DNA from: Bradyrhizobium niftali
GTDB lineage: Bacteria > Pseudomonadota > Alphaproteobacteria > Rhizobiales > Xanthobacteraceae
Direction of reading: 5' to 3'
Assembly (NCBI RefSeq): GCF_004571025.1
Contig: NZ_SPQT01000028.1
Coordinates: forward strand, 80,101-144,100
Length of the DNA stretch: 64,000 nucleotides
This document shows positions 37,001 through 44,463 of the stretch, piece after piece; within the stretch, counting starts at the first letter, position 1, and each line of letters begins with the position of its first letter. The translations under genes and the position numbers were made by a program. The notes under the pieces were generated by a model, which did no database searches, was not told the origin of the DNA, and saw only the letters and a program-made list of their open reading frames with translations.

Positions 37001-37514
37001 GGTGAACTACGCCAAGCTCCTGGCCTACAAGGACGAATACGAAGTCGCGCGCCTTTTCACCGACGGCGCCTTCGAGCAGCAGCTCCGCGACCAGTTCGAG
37101 GGCGATTTCAAGTTCAGCTTCAATCTCGCGCCGCCGATCCTGGCGAGTGGCGTCGATGCCCTGGGCCGCCCGAAGAAGCGCGCCTTCGGCCCGTGGATGC
37201 TGAAGGTCTTCCGCATGCTGGCGAAGTTCAAGTTCCTGCGCGGCACGCCGTTCGACATCTTCAGCCGCAGCACCGACCGCAAGCTCGAGCGCGATCTGAT
37301 CGTGGGCTACGAAAAGGACGTCGCCACCGTGCTCGGCCTGCTCTCGCCGCTCACGATCGACACCGCGGTGGAATTGCTGTCGCTGCCCGACCGCATCCGC
37401 GGCTACGGCCCGGTGAAGGAGAAGGCGGTCGCCGACGCAAAAGCCCGCTACGCCCAGCTCGCCGCGGACCTCGCGAGCCCGCCGCCCGCGCCGAGGCAGA
37501 TCGCGGCGGAGTAG
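34023..37514 (+). CDS. Indolepyruvate ferredoxin oxidoreductase family protein (alpha-beta fusion)
   Basis: A 1163-residue fused 2-oxoacid:ferredoxin oxidoreductase. The N-terminal thiamine-binding half includes GYRGSPLGGYDQQL and GDDHGAKSSTVPHQSD. A Fe-S ligand stretch follows, CSGCPHNTSTKVP (about 439) and CEGCGDCSVQSNC (about 639), with a second Cys group CNKDYSCVKGFCP. The C-terminal gamma-type domain (from about 720) has GGVGGTGVLTIGALLGMAA. Aerobic proteobacteria use such fusions to oxidise aryl- or branched 2-oxoacids to acyl-CoA. No ferredoxin gene is nearby. It lies just upstream of an acyl-CoA cluster that could use its product. Confidence 0.93.
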   Translation: MGINQGPISLDQKYTQDTGHVFTTGIQALVRLPMAQIRRDRANGLNTAGFISGYRGSPLGGYDQQLFAARKHLEQYNIKFQPGVNEDLAATAVWGSQQLNLSPGAKYDGVVGIWYGKGPGVDRCGDVFRHGNAAGSAKNGGVLCLAGDDHGAKSSTVPHQSDHAFMSALMPYLYPSSIHEMIEMGLLGIAMSRYSGCWVGMKVITETVETTAEIDLTDEMKPFIIPPDFELPPDGLNLRWPDDRFEQDRRLQDYKGFAAIAFARANKVNRVTMDSPNARFGIMASGKSYEDVRQALRELGITEEVAAKIGLRLYKIGMPWPLEPEGVRQFAVGLEEIFIIEERREIVENQVKQELFNWRDDVRPRIVGKMDEHDKRFLTFAAELSVASLATSITERLLRLNLNPEITEMLRVKADWFNGRQATQMQAVAPVSRTPYFCSGCPHNTSTKVPEGSRAMAGIGCHFMALWMDRSTETFTHMGGEGVPWVGIAPFTNENHIFANLGDGTYFHSGLLAIRQAVASKTNITYKILYNDAVAMTGGQRHDGDLSPQQITFQLHAEGIREIYLVSEAPDTYPADTIAPGVKKYHRDELDSVMKMCREYKGTSAIVFVQTCAAEKRRRRKRGLMEDPARRVMINPAVCEGCGDCSVQSNCISVEPLETEFGRKRAINQSSCNKDYSCVKGFCPSFVTVDGGAPRHRAPAELEEIGALPEPASRPTLDKPYNIAVGGVGGTGVLTIGALLGMAAHIEGKASMILDMSGLAQKGGAVLSHVRLSDHPAEVTCSRIVTGTADLVLAADEVVAVAKDTISLCDTSRTRGIINSHVIPTADFVLNRDFNFQTRKLNGLLETALHKDSVFFDFTKPAEQLLGDSIATNMMMMGYAYQKGLFPLSAESIEQAIEVNGVSIKMNKEAFRLGRLAVADPQRLAGMLKGTDEVVAPKTLDAMTLDEVIEHRAKHLTAYQNGRLAKRYRKLVDQVRDAARQGGYDDALPRAVAVNYAKLLAYKDEYEVARLFTDGAFEQQLRDQFEGDFKFSFNLAPPILASGVDALGRPKKRAFGPWMLKVFRMLAKFKFLRGTPFDIFSRSTDRKLERDLIVGYEKDVATVLGLLSPLTIDTAVELLSLPDRIRGYGPVKEKAVADAKARYAQLAADLASPPPAPRQIAAE

Positions 37515-37538
37515 GGCGGTCTCGACGCGAACGCAGTG

Positions 37539-37629
37539 CGTAGGGTGGGTTAGCGTCAGCGTAACCCACCACTTCTGCCTCCTTGGAAACTAAAGAGGTG
37601 GGTTACGCCTTCGGCTAACCCACCCTACG
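37539..37629. repeat. Intergenic palindromic repeat, family C, copy 3
   Basis: The outer arms CGTAGGGTGGGTTAGCG and GCTAACCCACCCTACG are inverted. Inner CGTAACCCACC and GGTGGGTTACG also pair. It lies 25 bases after the ferredoxin oxidoreductase stop. Confidence 0.92.
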
Positions 37630-37742
37630 ATTTCCTGTTTGAAATCAACCACCGTTCTACTGTGCATGGGGTTGTTTTCGCGAAATCGAAATCGCTTGTG
37701 CCGTCGGGCAAGACACCTTTAGGATTTTGGTCGTCGCATCCC
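37630..37742. other. Intergenic segment with no recognised feature
   Basis: This part of the 451-base gap before the thiolase gene has mixed base composition and no open frame I would support. The whole gap is mostly repeat (37539-37629 and 37743-37821). A promoter for the acyl-CoA cluster is expected between the family B repeat and 37966. Confidence 0.4.
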
Positions 37743-37821
37743 TCATTGCGAGCGCAGCGAAGCAATCCAGAAATGCATCCGCGGATATCCTCCTGGATTG
37801 CTTCGCTGCGCTCGCAATGAC
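37743..37821. repeat. Intergenic palindromic repeat, family B, copy 3
   Basis: The outer arms TCATTGCGAGCGCAGCGAAG and CTTCGCTGCGCTCGCAATGA are perfect inverses, with CAATCCAG and CTGGATTG inside. It is 145 bases upstream of the thiolase start. Confidence 0.92.
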
Positions 37822-37965
37822 GATGCGGAGGCAGGCGAGATTAGACCCCACTTGCGCCAAGCCGCTGCCCTCTCGCCCGACGGAATATTTCCGCGCTTGC
37901 CAAGCTGGCCCCCGCGGTTCAGAAAAACGGAGCAAGAAGAAACGCGAGCGCGGAGACCTGACGTT

Positions 37966-39123
37966 TTGACCATCAAGGGCAAGGCCTACATTGCCGGGAT
38001 CTACGAACACCCGACCCGGCATGCGCCGGACAAATCCACCGCCCAGCTCCATGCCGAGGTCGCCAAGGGCGCGATCGAGGATGCCGGGCTCTCCAAGGAC
38101 GATGTCGACGGCTATTTCTGCGCGGGCGACGCGCCCGGCGGCGCCTGGCCGATGGTCGACTATCTCGGCCTGAACACCAAAAAGCTCCGTCACGTCGATT
38201 CCACGGAGACCGGCGGCTGTTCCTACATCATCCATCTCGGCCATGCTGCGGAAGCAATTGCCGCGGGAAAATGCTCGATCGCGCTGATCACGCTGGCCGG
38301 CAAGCCGCGCACCGGCGTGATGCCGCCGCGCGCGGCCGGCGCCGAAGCCGATTTCGAGTCCGCTTACGGCGCGACCACGCACAATGCCTATGGCATGTGT
38401 GCCATGCGCCATATGCACGACTATGGCACCACCTCCGAGCAGCTCGCCTGGATCAAGGTCGCGGCCTCGCACCACGCGCAGTACAATCCGCATGCGATGC
38501 TCAAGGACGTCGTCACCGTCGAGGACGTCCTGAATTCGCCGATGATCTCCGATCCCTTGCATCGCATGGATTGCTGCGTCGTCTCCGACGGCGGCGGCGC
38601 GCTGATCGTGACGACGCCGGAGATCGCCAGGAGCCTGAAGAAGCCGCTGGTCAAGCTGATCGGCCATGGCGAGGCGATGAAGGGCCCGCGCGGCGGCAAG
38701 GATCTCGATCTCACTTACTCCGCGGGAATCTGGTCCGGCCCGCGTGCGTTCGAGGAAGCCGGCATCACGCCGAAGGACATCAAATACGCCTCGATCTACG
38801 ACAGCTTCACCATCACCGTGCTGATGCAGCTCGAGGATCTCGGCTTCTGCAAGAAAGGCGAGGGCGGCAAGTTCGTCGCCGACGGCAATCTGATTTCGGG
38901 CGTCGGCAAGCTGCCGTTCAACACCGATGGCGGTGGGCTCTGCAGCAACCACCCGGTCAACCGTGGCGGCATGACCAAGATCATCGAGGCGGTCAGGCAG
39001 CTGCGCGGCGAGGCGCATCCGAAAGTGCAAGTGCCGAACTGCGATCTCGCCATCGCTCACGGCACCGGCGGCCTTCTGGGCGTGCGCCACGCCGCGTCGA
39101 CGGCCATTCTGGAGCGCGTGTGA
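37966..39123 (+). CDS. Acetyl-CoA acetyltransferase / SCP2-type thiolase
   Basis: A 385-residue thiolase. The first catalytic-Cys region reads ETGGCSYIIHLGHAAEAIAA (Cys85). The His motif is CSNHPVNRGG, replacing the usual GHPIGATG. The last motif, DLAIAHGTGGLLGVRH, has His where the second catalytic Cys (CxG) usually is. This matches DUF35-partnered thiolases of the Ltp2 type, which cleave or retro-aldol large acyl-CoAs. The start is TTG at 37966, as no ATG precedes the TIKGKAYIAGI segment in frame. It overlaps the DUF35 gene start by one base (TGATG). Confidence 0.88.
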   Translation: MTIKGKAYIAGIYEHPTRHAPDKSTAQLHAEVAKGAIEDAGLSKDDVDGYFCAGDAPGGAWPMVDYLGLNTKKLRHVDSTETGGCSYIIHLGHAAEAIAAGKCSIALITLAGKPRTGVMPPRAAGAEADFESAYGATTHNAYGMCAMRHMHDYGTTSEQLAWIKVAASHHAQYNPHAMLKDVVTVEDVLNSPMISDPLHRMDCCVVSDGGGALIVTTPEIARSLKKPLVKLIGHGEAMKGPRGGKDLDLTYSAGIWSGPRAFEEAGITPKDIKYASIYDSFTITVLMQLEDLGFCKKGEGGKFVADGNLISGVGKLPFNTDGGGLCSNHPVNRGGMTKIIEAVRQLRGEAHPKVQVPNCDLAIAHGTGGLLGVRHAASTAILERV

Positions 39124-39512
39124 TGAGTGAAGCGAAGAAATATCCGGCTCCCGTGACGAACCCCGAGACCGCCGCGTTCTGGGACGCCGCGAAGCAGGGC
39201 AAGTTCATGATCAAGCGCTGCACCGCCTGCGGTGAAGCGCATTACTTCCCGCGCTCGATCTGCCCGTTCTGCTACTCCGACAAGACGGTGTGGGAGGAGG
39301 CTTCGGGCGAGGGCACGATCTACACCTGGAGCCTGATGCGGAAGTCGCCGACCGGCCCTTACGCCATCGGCTACGTCACGCTGAAGGAAGGCCCGTCGGT
39401 GCAGACCAACTTCGTCGATTGCGATCTCGAGAAGCTGAAGATCGGCCAGAAGGTGAAGGTGGTGTTCAAGCCGACCGACGGCGCGCCGCTGCCGTTCTTC
39501 ACGCCGGTGTAG
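39123..39512 (+). CDS. Zn-ribbon OB-fold (DUF35) protein, thiolase partner
   Basis: A 129-residue protein. The N-terminal rubredoxin-like zinc ribbon has KRCTACGEAHYFPRSICPFC, two CxxC pairs, followed by an OB fold (GEGTIYTWSLMRKSPTGPYA, then VQTNFVDCDLEKLKIGQKVK). Such proteins form a complex with unusual thiolases and MaoC hydratases and shape the active site. Its coupling to the upstream thiolase by overlap supports a direct interaction. The start ATG 39123 overlaps the thiolase stop. Confidence 0.93.
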   Translation: MSEAKKYPAPVTNPETAAFWDAAKQGKFMIKRCTACGEAHYFPRSICPFCYSDKTVWEEASGEGTIYTWSLMRKSPTGPYAIGYVTLKEGPSVQTNFVDCDLEKLKIGQKVKVVFKPTDGAPLPFFTPV

Positions 39513-39518
39513 GGCGGT

Positions 39519-39635
39519 CCTCATCCTGAGGAGCTTGCGAAGCAAGCGTCTCGAAGGATGGCCACGGCAAAGAAGCGTTTCGGGCATCCTCATGGTTCGA
39601 GACGGCGCAAGAGCGCCTCCTCACCATGAGGATGA
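39519..39635. repeat. Intergenic palindromic repeat, family D, copy 3
   Basis: The outer arms TCCTCATCCTGAGGAGC and CTCCTCACCATGAGGATGA, with inner GCGTCTCGAAGGA and GTTCGAGACGG, define a diverged copy. It follows the DUF35 gene and precedes the MaoC gene in the same run. Confidence 0.85.
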
Positions 39636-39661
39636 GAACCACCGGGGAGGAAACAAACAAA

Positions 39662-40522
39662 ATGTCCGCCAGATATGAAGAACTCAAAGGCCTGAAAAAC
39701 ATCGGCCAGAAATACGCCTACAGCGATCGCGAGGTGATGCTGTACGCCTACGGCATCGGGCTCGGTGCCGATCCGATGGACGAGAACGAGCTCGCCTTCG
39801 TCAACGAGGGCACGCTGACGCCGCGGCCGCTGAAGGTGGTGCCGACCTTCGCCTCCGTTGCGGCGTGGGGCTCGGGGCCGGGCGAGATGAACCTCAACCG
39901 CGTGATGGTGGTCGACGGCGAGCGCGACATCACCTTTCACCAGCCCCTGCCGGTGGCCGCGCACATCACCGCCGACTCCACGGTGCTCGAGGTCTACGAC
40001 AAGGGCAAGGACAGGGGCGTCGTCATCAGCCACCAGACCGTGCTGAAGAACGAGAAGGGCGAGAAGCTCGCAACGCTGGTCGCCTCGCGCTTCGCCCGCG
40101 GCGATGGCGGTTTTGGCGGCCCGAACCTGACCCAGCCCGATCCGCACAAGATCCCCTCGCGCAGCCCCGACAAGACCATCGACATCACGACGCGTCCCGA
40201 CCAGGCACTGGTCTATCGCCTGTGTGGCGACCGCAACCCGCTGCACAGCGATCCCGAATTTGCCAAGAAGGCCGGCTTTCCGCGTCCGATCCTGCACGGC
40301 ATGTGCACTTACGGCATCACCTGCCGCGGCGTGCTCCAGACCTACGCCGACTACGACGCCAGCGCCTTCCGTCAGCACGTCGCGCGGTTCTCCTCGCCGG
40401 TCTATCCCGGCGAGACTGTGACCATGGACCTCTGGAAGGACGGCAGCGTGATCTCGTTCGAAGCCAAGGTGAAGTCGCGCGGCGTCACCGTGATCAAGAA
40501 TGGGAAGACGGTGCTGGGTTAG
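39662..40522 (+). CDS. MaoC-type (R)-enoyl-CoA hydratase (hydratase 2)
   Basis: A 286-residue double hot-dog protein like eukaryotic MFE2 hydratase. The N-terminal half (about 1-140) has NEGTLTPRPLKVVPTFASVA. The C-terminal half carries the hydratase-2 motif YRLCGDRNPLHSDPEFAKKA with the catalytic Asp and His, then PRPILHGMCTYGITCRGVLQ. It would add water to trans-2-enoyl-CoA. ATG 39662 has a GAGGAAACAAACAA site. It is the third gene of the acyl-CoA run; the next gene is an MFE2-like dehydrogenase for the product. Confidence 0.93.
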   Translation: MSARYEELKGLKNIGQKYAYSDREVMLYAYGIGLGADPMDENELAFVNEGTLTPRPLKVVPTFASVAAWGSGPGEMNLNRVMVVDGERDITFHQPLPVAAHITADSTVLEVYDKGKDRGVVISHQTVLKNEKGEKLATLVASRFARGDGGFGGPNLTQPDPHKIPSRSPDKTIDITTRPDQALVYRLCGDRNPLHSDPEFAKKAGFPRPILHGMCTYGITCRGVLQTYADYDASAFRQHVARFSSPVYPGETVTMDLWKDGSVISFEAKVKSRGVTVIKNGKTVLG

Positions 40523-40530
40523 GTCGGTCT

Positions 40531-40655
40531 CGTGCCCCGGACGCAGCGCAGCACGCAGTGATGCGCTGCTGAGCCGGGGCCCAGAGGACGTAGCAAGGAA
40601 CTGGATCCCGGCTCTGCGACGCAGCGTTTCACGCTGCATCGCGTCCGGGACACGA
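40531..40655. repeat. Intergenic palindromic repeat, family F, copy 1
   Basis: The outer arms CGTGCCCCGGACGC and GCGTCCGGGACACG and inner GCCGGGGCCCAG and TGGATCCCGGCTC form an imperfect palindrome. It lies between the MaoC and SDR genes. The second copy is at 63366. Confidence 0.85.
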
Positions 40656-40702
40656 GAGAACAAGGGACACGAGAGAAGAAAAACAAACAGGGAGAAGCCA
40701 CC

Positions 40703-41581
40703 ATGGGACTACTCGACGGCAAGGTTGCGCTGATCACCGGTGCGGGCGGCGGGCTCGGTGAGGCCTATGCGAAGCTGTTCGCGCGGGAAGGGGCTTCCGT
40801 CGTCGTCAACGATCTCGGCGGCCCCCGCGACGGCTCGGGCGCCGACAAGTCGATGGCGCAGCTCGTGGTGGACGCGATCAAGGCCGAGGGCGGCAAAGCG
40901 GTCGCCAACGGCGCCGACATCTCCACCATGGAGGGCGGCCAGTCGGTGTTCGACGACGCCATCAGGCATTTCGGCCGCGCCGACATCCTCGTCAACAATG
41001 CCGGCATCTTGCGCGACCAGACCTTCGCCAAGGCCTCCGAGGCCGACTGGGACAAGGTCATCAAGGTGCATCTGAAGGGTACCTTTTGTTGCACCATGCC
41101 AGTGTTTCGCTGGATGCGGGAAAACGGCGGTGGCGTCATCGTCAACACCTCCTCGACATCAGGGCTGATCGGCAATTTCGGGCAGACCAATTACGGCGCG
41201 GCCAAGGGCGGCATCTGGGGCCTGTCCAACGTGCTGGCGATCGAGGGCCGCAAGTACAACATCCGGATCTGGACGCTGGCCCCGGGTGCCCTGACCCGCA
41301 TGACCGCAGACCTGCCCCGCTATCAGGAGAACCCCTCGGCGGCGCTCGGGCCGGACGGCATCGCGCCGGCCGTGCTATACATGGTCAGCGACTTGTCGGG
41401 CGACCAGACCGGCAAGGTGCTGGGCGTGTCCGGGCCCCGCGGCGTGCGCGAAATGCGGATGATGGAAATGGAAGGCTGGAAACCGCCGCACGCGGGCTGG
41501 CAGGCCCAGGACATCGCCGATCATGCCAGGGAGATCTTCTTCTCCGAGGAGCAGATCAAGATGGGGGCGCGGCGGTTTTAG
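40703..41581 (+). CDS. MFE2-like (R)-3-hydroxyacyl-CoA dehydrogenase (SDR)
   Basis: A 292-residue SDR. TGAGGGLGEAYAKLFAREGA binds NAD. NNAG, NTSSTSG (catalytic Ser) and YGAAKGG (Tyr, Lys) follow. Unlike most SDRs it matches the peroxisomal multifunctional enzyme type 2 dehydrogenase layout, including DLGGPRDGSG and the later RGVREMRMMEMEGWKP tail. It would oxidise (R)-3-hydroxyacyl-CoA made by the upstream hydratase. GGGAGAAGCC precedes ATG 40703. Confidence 0.93.
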   Translation: MGLLDGKVALITGAGGGLGEAYAKLFAREGASVVVNDLGGPRDGSGADKSMAQLVVDAIKAEGGKAVANGADISTMEGGQSVFDDAIRHFGRADILVNNAGILRDQTFAKASEADWDKVIKVHLKGTFCCTMPVFRWMRENGGGVIVNTSSTSGLIGNFGQTNYGAAKGGIWGLSNVLAIEGRKYNIRIWTLAPGALTRMTADLPRYQENPSAALGPDGIAPAVLYMVSDLSGDQTGKVLGVSGPRGVREMRMMEMEGWKPPHAGWQAQDIADHAREIFFSEEQIKMGARRF

Positions 41582-41588
41582 CCCAACT

Positions 41589-41687
41589 GTCATTCCGGGG
41601 CGCGACGAAGTCGCGAGCCCGGAATCCATAACCACCAGCCGGGGTTATGGATTCCGGGCCTGTCCCTTCGGGCCATCCCGGAATGAC
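41589..41687. repeat. Intergenic palindromic repeat, family A, copy 4
   Basis: The outer arms TGTCATTCCGGGGCG and CATCCCGGAATGAC, with inner GGAATCCATAACC and GGTTATGGATTCC perfect inverses. It sits between the SDR and aldolase genes and covers most of that gap, in the same operon-like run. Confidence 0.92.
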
Positions 41688-41712
41688 GAATAGAGAGAGA
41701 CAAGGAAAGACG

Positions 41713-42666
41713 ATGAAACTGACCGCCGACGCCAAGGGTACCTTCGCAATCGCGCCGACGCCGTTCCACGACGACGGCCGGATCGACGAGCGCTCGATCG
41801 ACCGCCTGACCGATTTCTACGAGGAGGTCGGCTGCGATGGCGTCACGGTGCTGGGCATCCTTGGCGAGGCGCCGAAGCTCGATGCCGCCGAGGCCGAGCA
41901 GGTGGCGGTTCGCTTCGTCAAGCGGGCCAAGAAGATGCAGGTGATCGTCGGCGTCTCCGCGCCAGGCTTTGCCACCATGCGCTCGCTGGCGAAGGCCTCG
42001 ATGGACGCGGGCGCCGCCGGCGTCATGATCGCGCCGCCGCCCTCGCTCCGCACCGACGATCAGATCGTCGGTTATTTCAAGCAGGCGGCCGAGGCCATCG
42101 GCCCCGAAGTGCCCTGGGTGCTTCAGGACTATCCGCTGACCTTGCAGGTGGTGTTCACCCCGGCCGTGATCCGCAAGATCGTCATGGACAATCCGAACTG
42201 CGTGATGCTCAAGCACGAGGACTGGCCGGGACTGGAGAAGATCACGACGTTGCGCGGCTTCCAGAAGGACGGCTCGCTCCGCCCGCTCTCGATCCTCTGC
42301 GGCAATGGCGGCACGTTCCTGGATTTCGAGATGGAGCGCGGCGCCGACGGTGCCATGACCGGCTATGCGTTCCCCGAGTTGTTGATCGACGTCGTGAACC
42401 TCTCCAAGGCCGGCAAGCGCGATGCCGCGCATGATCTGTTCGACGCGCATCTGCCGCTGATCCGTTACGAGCAGCAGCCGGGCGCGGGCCTCGCCGTGCG
42501 CAAACACGTGCTCCAGAAGCGCGGCATCATCGCCTCCAGCGCGCAGCGCAAGCCCGGCGCGACGATCACGGCGACGGCGAAGGCCGAGGTCGAGTATCTG
42601 CTGTCGCGCGTGGCGAAGGTCGACAAGCGCGCCAATCTCCAGCCGCAATCCAGCGCCGCAGGTTAG
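41713..42666 (+). CDS. Dihydrodipicolinate synthase (DapA/NAL) family protein
   Basis: A 317-residue class I aldolase-type barrel. PTPFHDDGRIDERSIDRLTD begins the fold. The Schiff-base Lys167 lies in CVMLKHEDWPG, and Tyr140 in LQDYP, both typical positions. The usual GTTGE near residue 47 is VLGILGEAP, a variant seen outside true DapA. The family cleaves or condenses 2-oxoacids. Its place in an acyl-CoA cluster suggests a catabolic substrate rather than lysine synthesis. ATG 41713 has AAGGAAAGACG. Confidence 0.9.
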   Translation: MKLTADAKGTFAIAPTPFHDDGRIDERSIDRLTDFYEEVGCDGVTVLGILGEAPKLDAAEAEQVAVRFVKRAKKMQVIVGVSAPGFATMRSLAKASMDAGAAGVMIAPPPSLRTDDQIVGYFKQAAEAIGPEVPWVLQDYPLTLQVVFTPAVIRKIVMDNPNCVMLKHEDWPGLEKITTLRGFQKDGSLRPLSILCGNGGTFLDFEMERGADGAMTGYAFPELLIDVVNLSKAGKRDAAHDLFDAHLPLIRYEQQPGAGLAVRKHVLQKRGIIASSAQRKPGATITATAKAEVEYLLSRVAKVDKRANLQPQSSAAG

Positions 42667-42670
42667 TTGA

Positions 42671-43468
42671 ATGGGCGAGACATCAGCATCACGCCCGGCG
42701 TCGACGATCCTCCTGCTGCGCGATGGCGCAGCAAAGGAAGTCGAGGTCTTCATGATGGTCCGCCATCATCAGATCGAGTTCAACTCGGGCGCGCTGGTGT
42801 TTCCCGGCGGCAGCGTCGATGCCGGCGACAACGAGATCGTCGCTCGCGCCGACCTGTATTCGGGCGGCGAGGGCCTCAGCGAAGCGGAGCGCGGTTTTCG
42901 CATCGCCGCGATCCGCGAGACCTTTGAAGAGAGCGGCATCCTGCTGGCGCGCGCGAAGGGCTCCCGCACGCCTGTTGATGCCAGGCGTGCGGGCGAGCTC
43001 GCCGACAAGCATCGCGTTGCGCTCAACGAGCACAAGATCAGTTTCCTCAGCATCCTCGCCGACAACGGCCTCCAGCTCGCGCTCGACACGCTCGTGCCCT
43101 ATGCACACTGGATCACGCCGGAGGGCATGCCGAAGCGGTTCGACACCTGGTTCTTCCTGGCCGCGGCGCCCCCGGACCAGCTCGGCGCGCATGACGGCCG
43201 CGAGTCGACCGATTCGATCTGGGTCTCGCCGCGCGAGGCGGTGGAGGGCGGCGAGAGCGGCCGCTTCAAGCTGCCGTTCCCGACCACGCGCAATCTGATT
43301 CGGCTTGCCAAGCAGGGCAGCGTTGATGCCGCGCTGGAGCACGCCCGCGGCATGTCCATCGTCACGGTAATGCCTGTCATGACCAAGACCGAAACCGGCC
43401 GCCAGCTCCGCATTCCCCGCGAGGCCGGCTATGACGGCGAGGTGTTCGAGGTCGGCGCGGTCGGCTAA
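42671..43468 (+). CDS. NUDT19-like Nudix hydrolase with an insertion in the Nudix box
   Basis: A 265-residue hydrolase, four bases after the aldolase gene. The Nudix box is split: FPGGSVDAGDNE (about 44-54), an insertion of about 20 residues (VARADLYSGGEGLSEAERG), then RIAAIRETFEESGIL with the metal-binding Glu residues. This split box is the feature of NUDT19/RP2p enzymes, which cleave CoA and acyl-CoA to 3',5'-ADP and phosphopantetheine derivatives. Context with five acyl-CoA genes agrees. A hairpin-like region follows the stop (43467-43494, AATAC with a two-base bulge). Confidence 0.88.
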   Translation: MGETSASRPASTILLLRDGAAKEVEVFMMVRHHQIEFNSGALVFPGGSVDAGDNEIVARADLYSGGEGLSEAERGFRIAAIRETFEESGILLARAKGSRTPVDARRAGELADKHRVALNEHKISFLSILADNGLQLALDTLVPYAHWITPEGMPKRFDTWFFLAAAPPDQLGAHDGRESTDSIWVSPREAVEGGESGRFKLPFPTTRNLIRLAKQGSVDAALEHARGMSIVTVMPVMTKTETGRQLRIPREAGYDGEVFEVGAVG

Positions 43469-43494
43469 TACACTTCGATACGCAGCGAAGTATT
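43467..43494. terminator. Possible weak hairpin after the Nudix gene
   Basis: AATAC plus TTCG pairs with CGAAGTATT across a two-base bulge and an eight-base loop. No T-run follows, so it is a weak or Rho-assisted terminator at best. Confidence 0.35.
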
Positions 43495-43514
43495 GGCGCT
43501 TGCGGACGCGCTAG

Positions 43515-43542
43515 GTTCCGTCCATCGCAGAATGGACGGAAC
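43515..43542. promoter_or_regulatory. Perfect 11-bp inverted repeat over the ribosome site of the EamA gene
   Basis: GTTCCGTCCAT and ATGGACGGAAC are exact inverses separated by CGCAGA, ending six bases before the ATG at 43549. In mRNA the hairpin would enclose the GGA-rich ribosome site (GGACGGAA). It could be a repressor operator, a thermosensor-like or translational switch, or a terminator for the upstream cluster. No known consensus is recognised. Confidence 0.75.
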
Positions 43543-43548
43543 GCAATA

Positions 43549-44463
43549 ATGGACAACCGGCAGGACACCAATATCGCCGTCGAGCTGGCGCTGCTGGTCG
43601 CGCTCGCAACGCTGTGGGGCGGCTCCTACACCTTCATCAAGCTCGGCGTCGCCACCATTCCGCCGATCACGCTGATCGCGGCGCGCACCGCGATTGCGGG
43701 ATTGCTGCTGCTGGTCGTCATGTGGGCGCGCGGCATCAAGATGCCGACGGATGCGGCGACCTGGCAGCGCTTCGCGTTCCAGGCTGTGCTCAACAGCGTC
43801 ATCCCCTGGACGCTGATCGCCTGGGGCGAGCGCCATGTCGATGCCGCGCTCGCCACCATCCTCAACTCGGCCGGGCCGATCTTCACCTTCCTGCTCACGG
43901 CGGTCGTGACGCGCCACGAGGTGACGACACCGCGAAAGCTGTTCGGCGTCGTGGCGGGAATGGCCGGCATCCTGCTGATCGTCGGCGTCGATGCCTTTCA
44001 CGACATCGGCAGCGGCCTCGTCGCGGAAGCTGCCATTGTTGCCGCCACCATCTGCTACGCATGCGCTGCGATCTTCGGCCGCAGCTTCAGGGGTCTCGAC
44101 CCGATGGCCCCTGCCGCCGGCTCGCTGCTGGCGGGCGCGGCGGCCCTGATCCCGGCCTCGCTGATCGTCGAGCAGCCCTGGACGCTGTCGCCGTCGCTGA
44201 GTTCCGTGCTGGCGCTGCTCGCGCTCGCGGTGTTCTCGACCGCGGCGGCGTTCGCGATCTATTTCCGACTGATCCAGACCCTGGGCTCGGTCGGGACCAC
44301 CGCGCAGGCCTATCTGCGCGTGCCGATCGGGGTCGCCATCAGCGTCGCCTTTCTCGGCGAGACCTTGAGCCGGACCGCCTGGATCGGGCTCGCCTGCGTC
44401 GTCCTCGGCGTCGCCGCCATGACCATCCCGGCCCGGCGGCGGATGAGCGTCAAAACGTCATAA
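43549..44463 (+). CDS. EamA/DMT family transporter
   Basis: A 304-residue membrane protein with about ten segments as two EamA halves, starting LVALATLWGGSYTFIKLGV and repeated at LVAEAAIVAATICYACAAIF. It exports small metabolites, probably amino acids, purines or drugs. The class is recognised; the substrate is not. Its start lies six bases downstream of a perfect inverted repeat, so expression may be controlled at translation. It is on the same strand as the acyl-CoA cluster, but the gap holds two hairpins. Confidence 0.93.
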   Translation: MDNRQDTNIAVELALLVALATLWGGSYTFIKLGVATIPPITLIAARTAIAGLLLLVVMWARGIKMPTDAATWQRFAFQAVLNSVIPWTLIAWGERHVDAALATILNSAGPIFTFLLTAVVTRHEVTTPRKLFGVVAGMAGILLIVGVDAFHDIGSGLVAEAAIVAATICYACAAIFGRSFRGLDPMAPAAGSLLAGAAALIPASLIVEQPWTLSPSLSSVLALLALAVFSTAAAFAIYFRLIQTLGSVGTTAQAYLRVPIGVAISVAFLGETLSRTAWIGLACVVLGVAAMTIPARRRMSVKTS

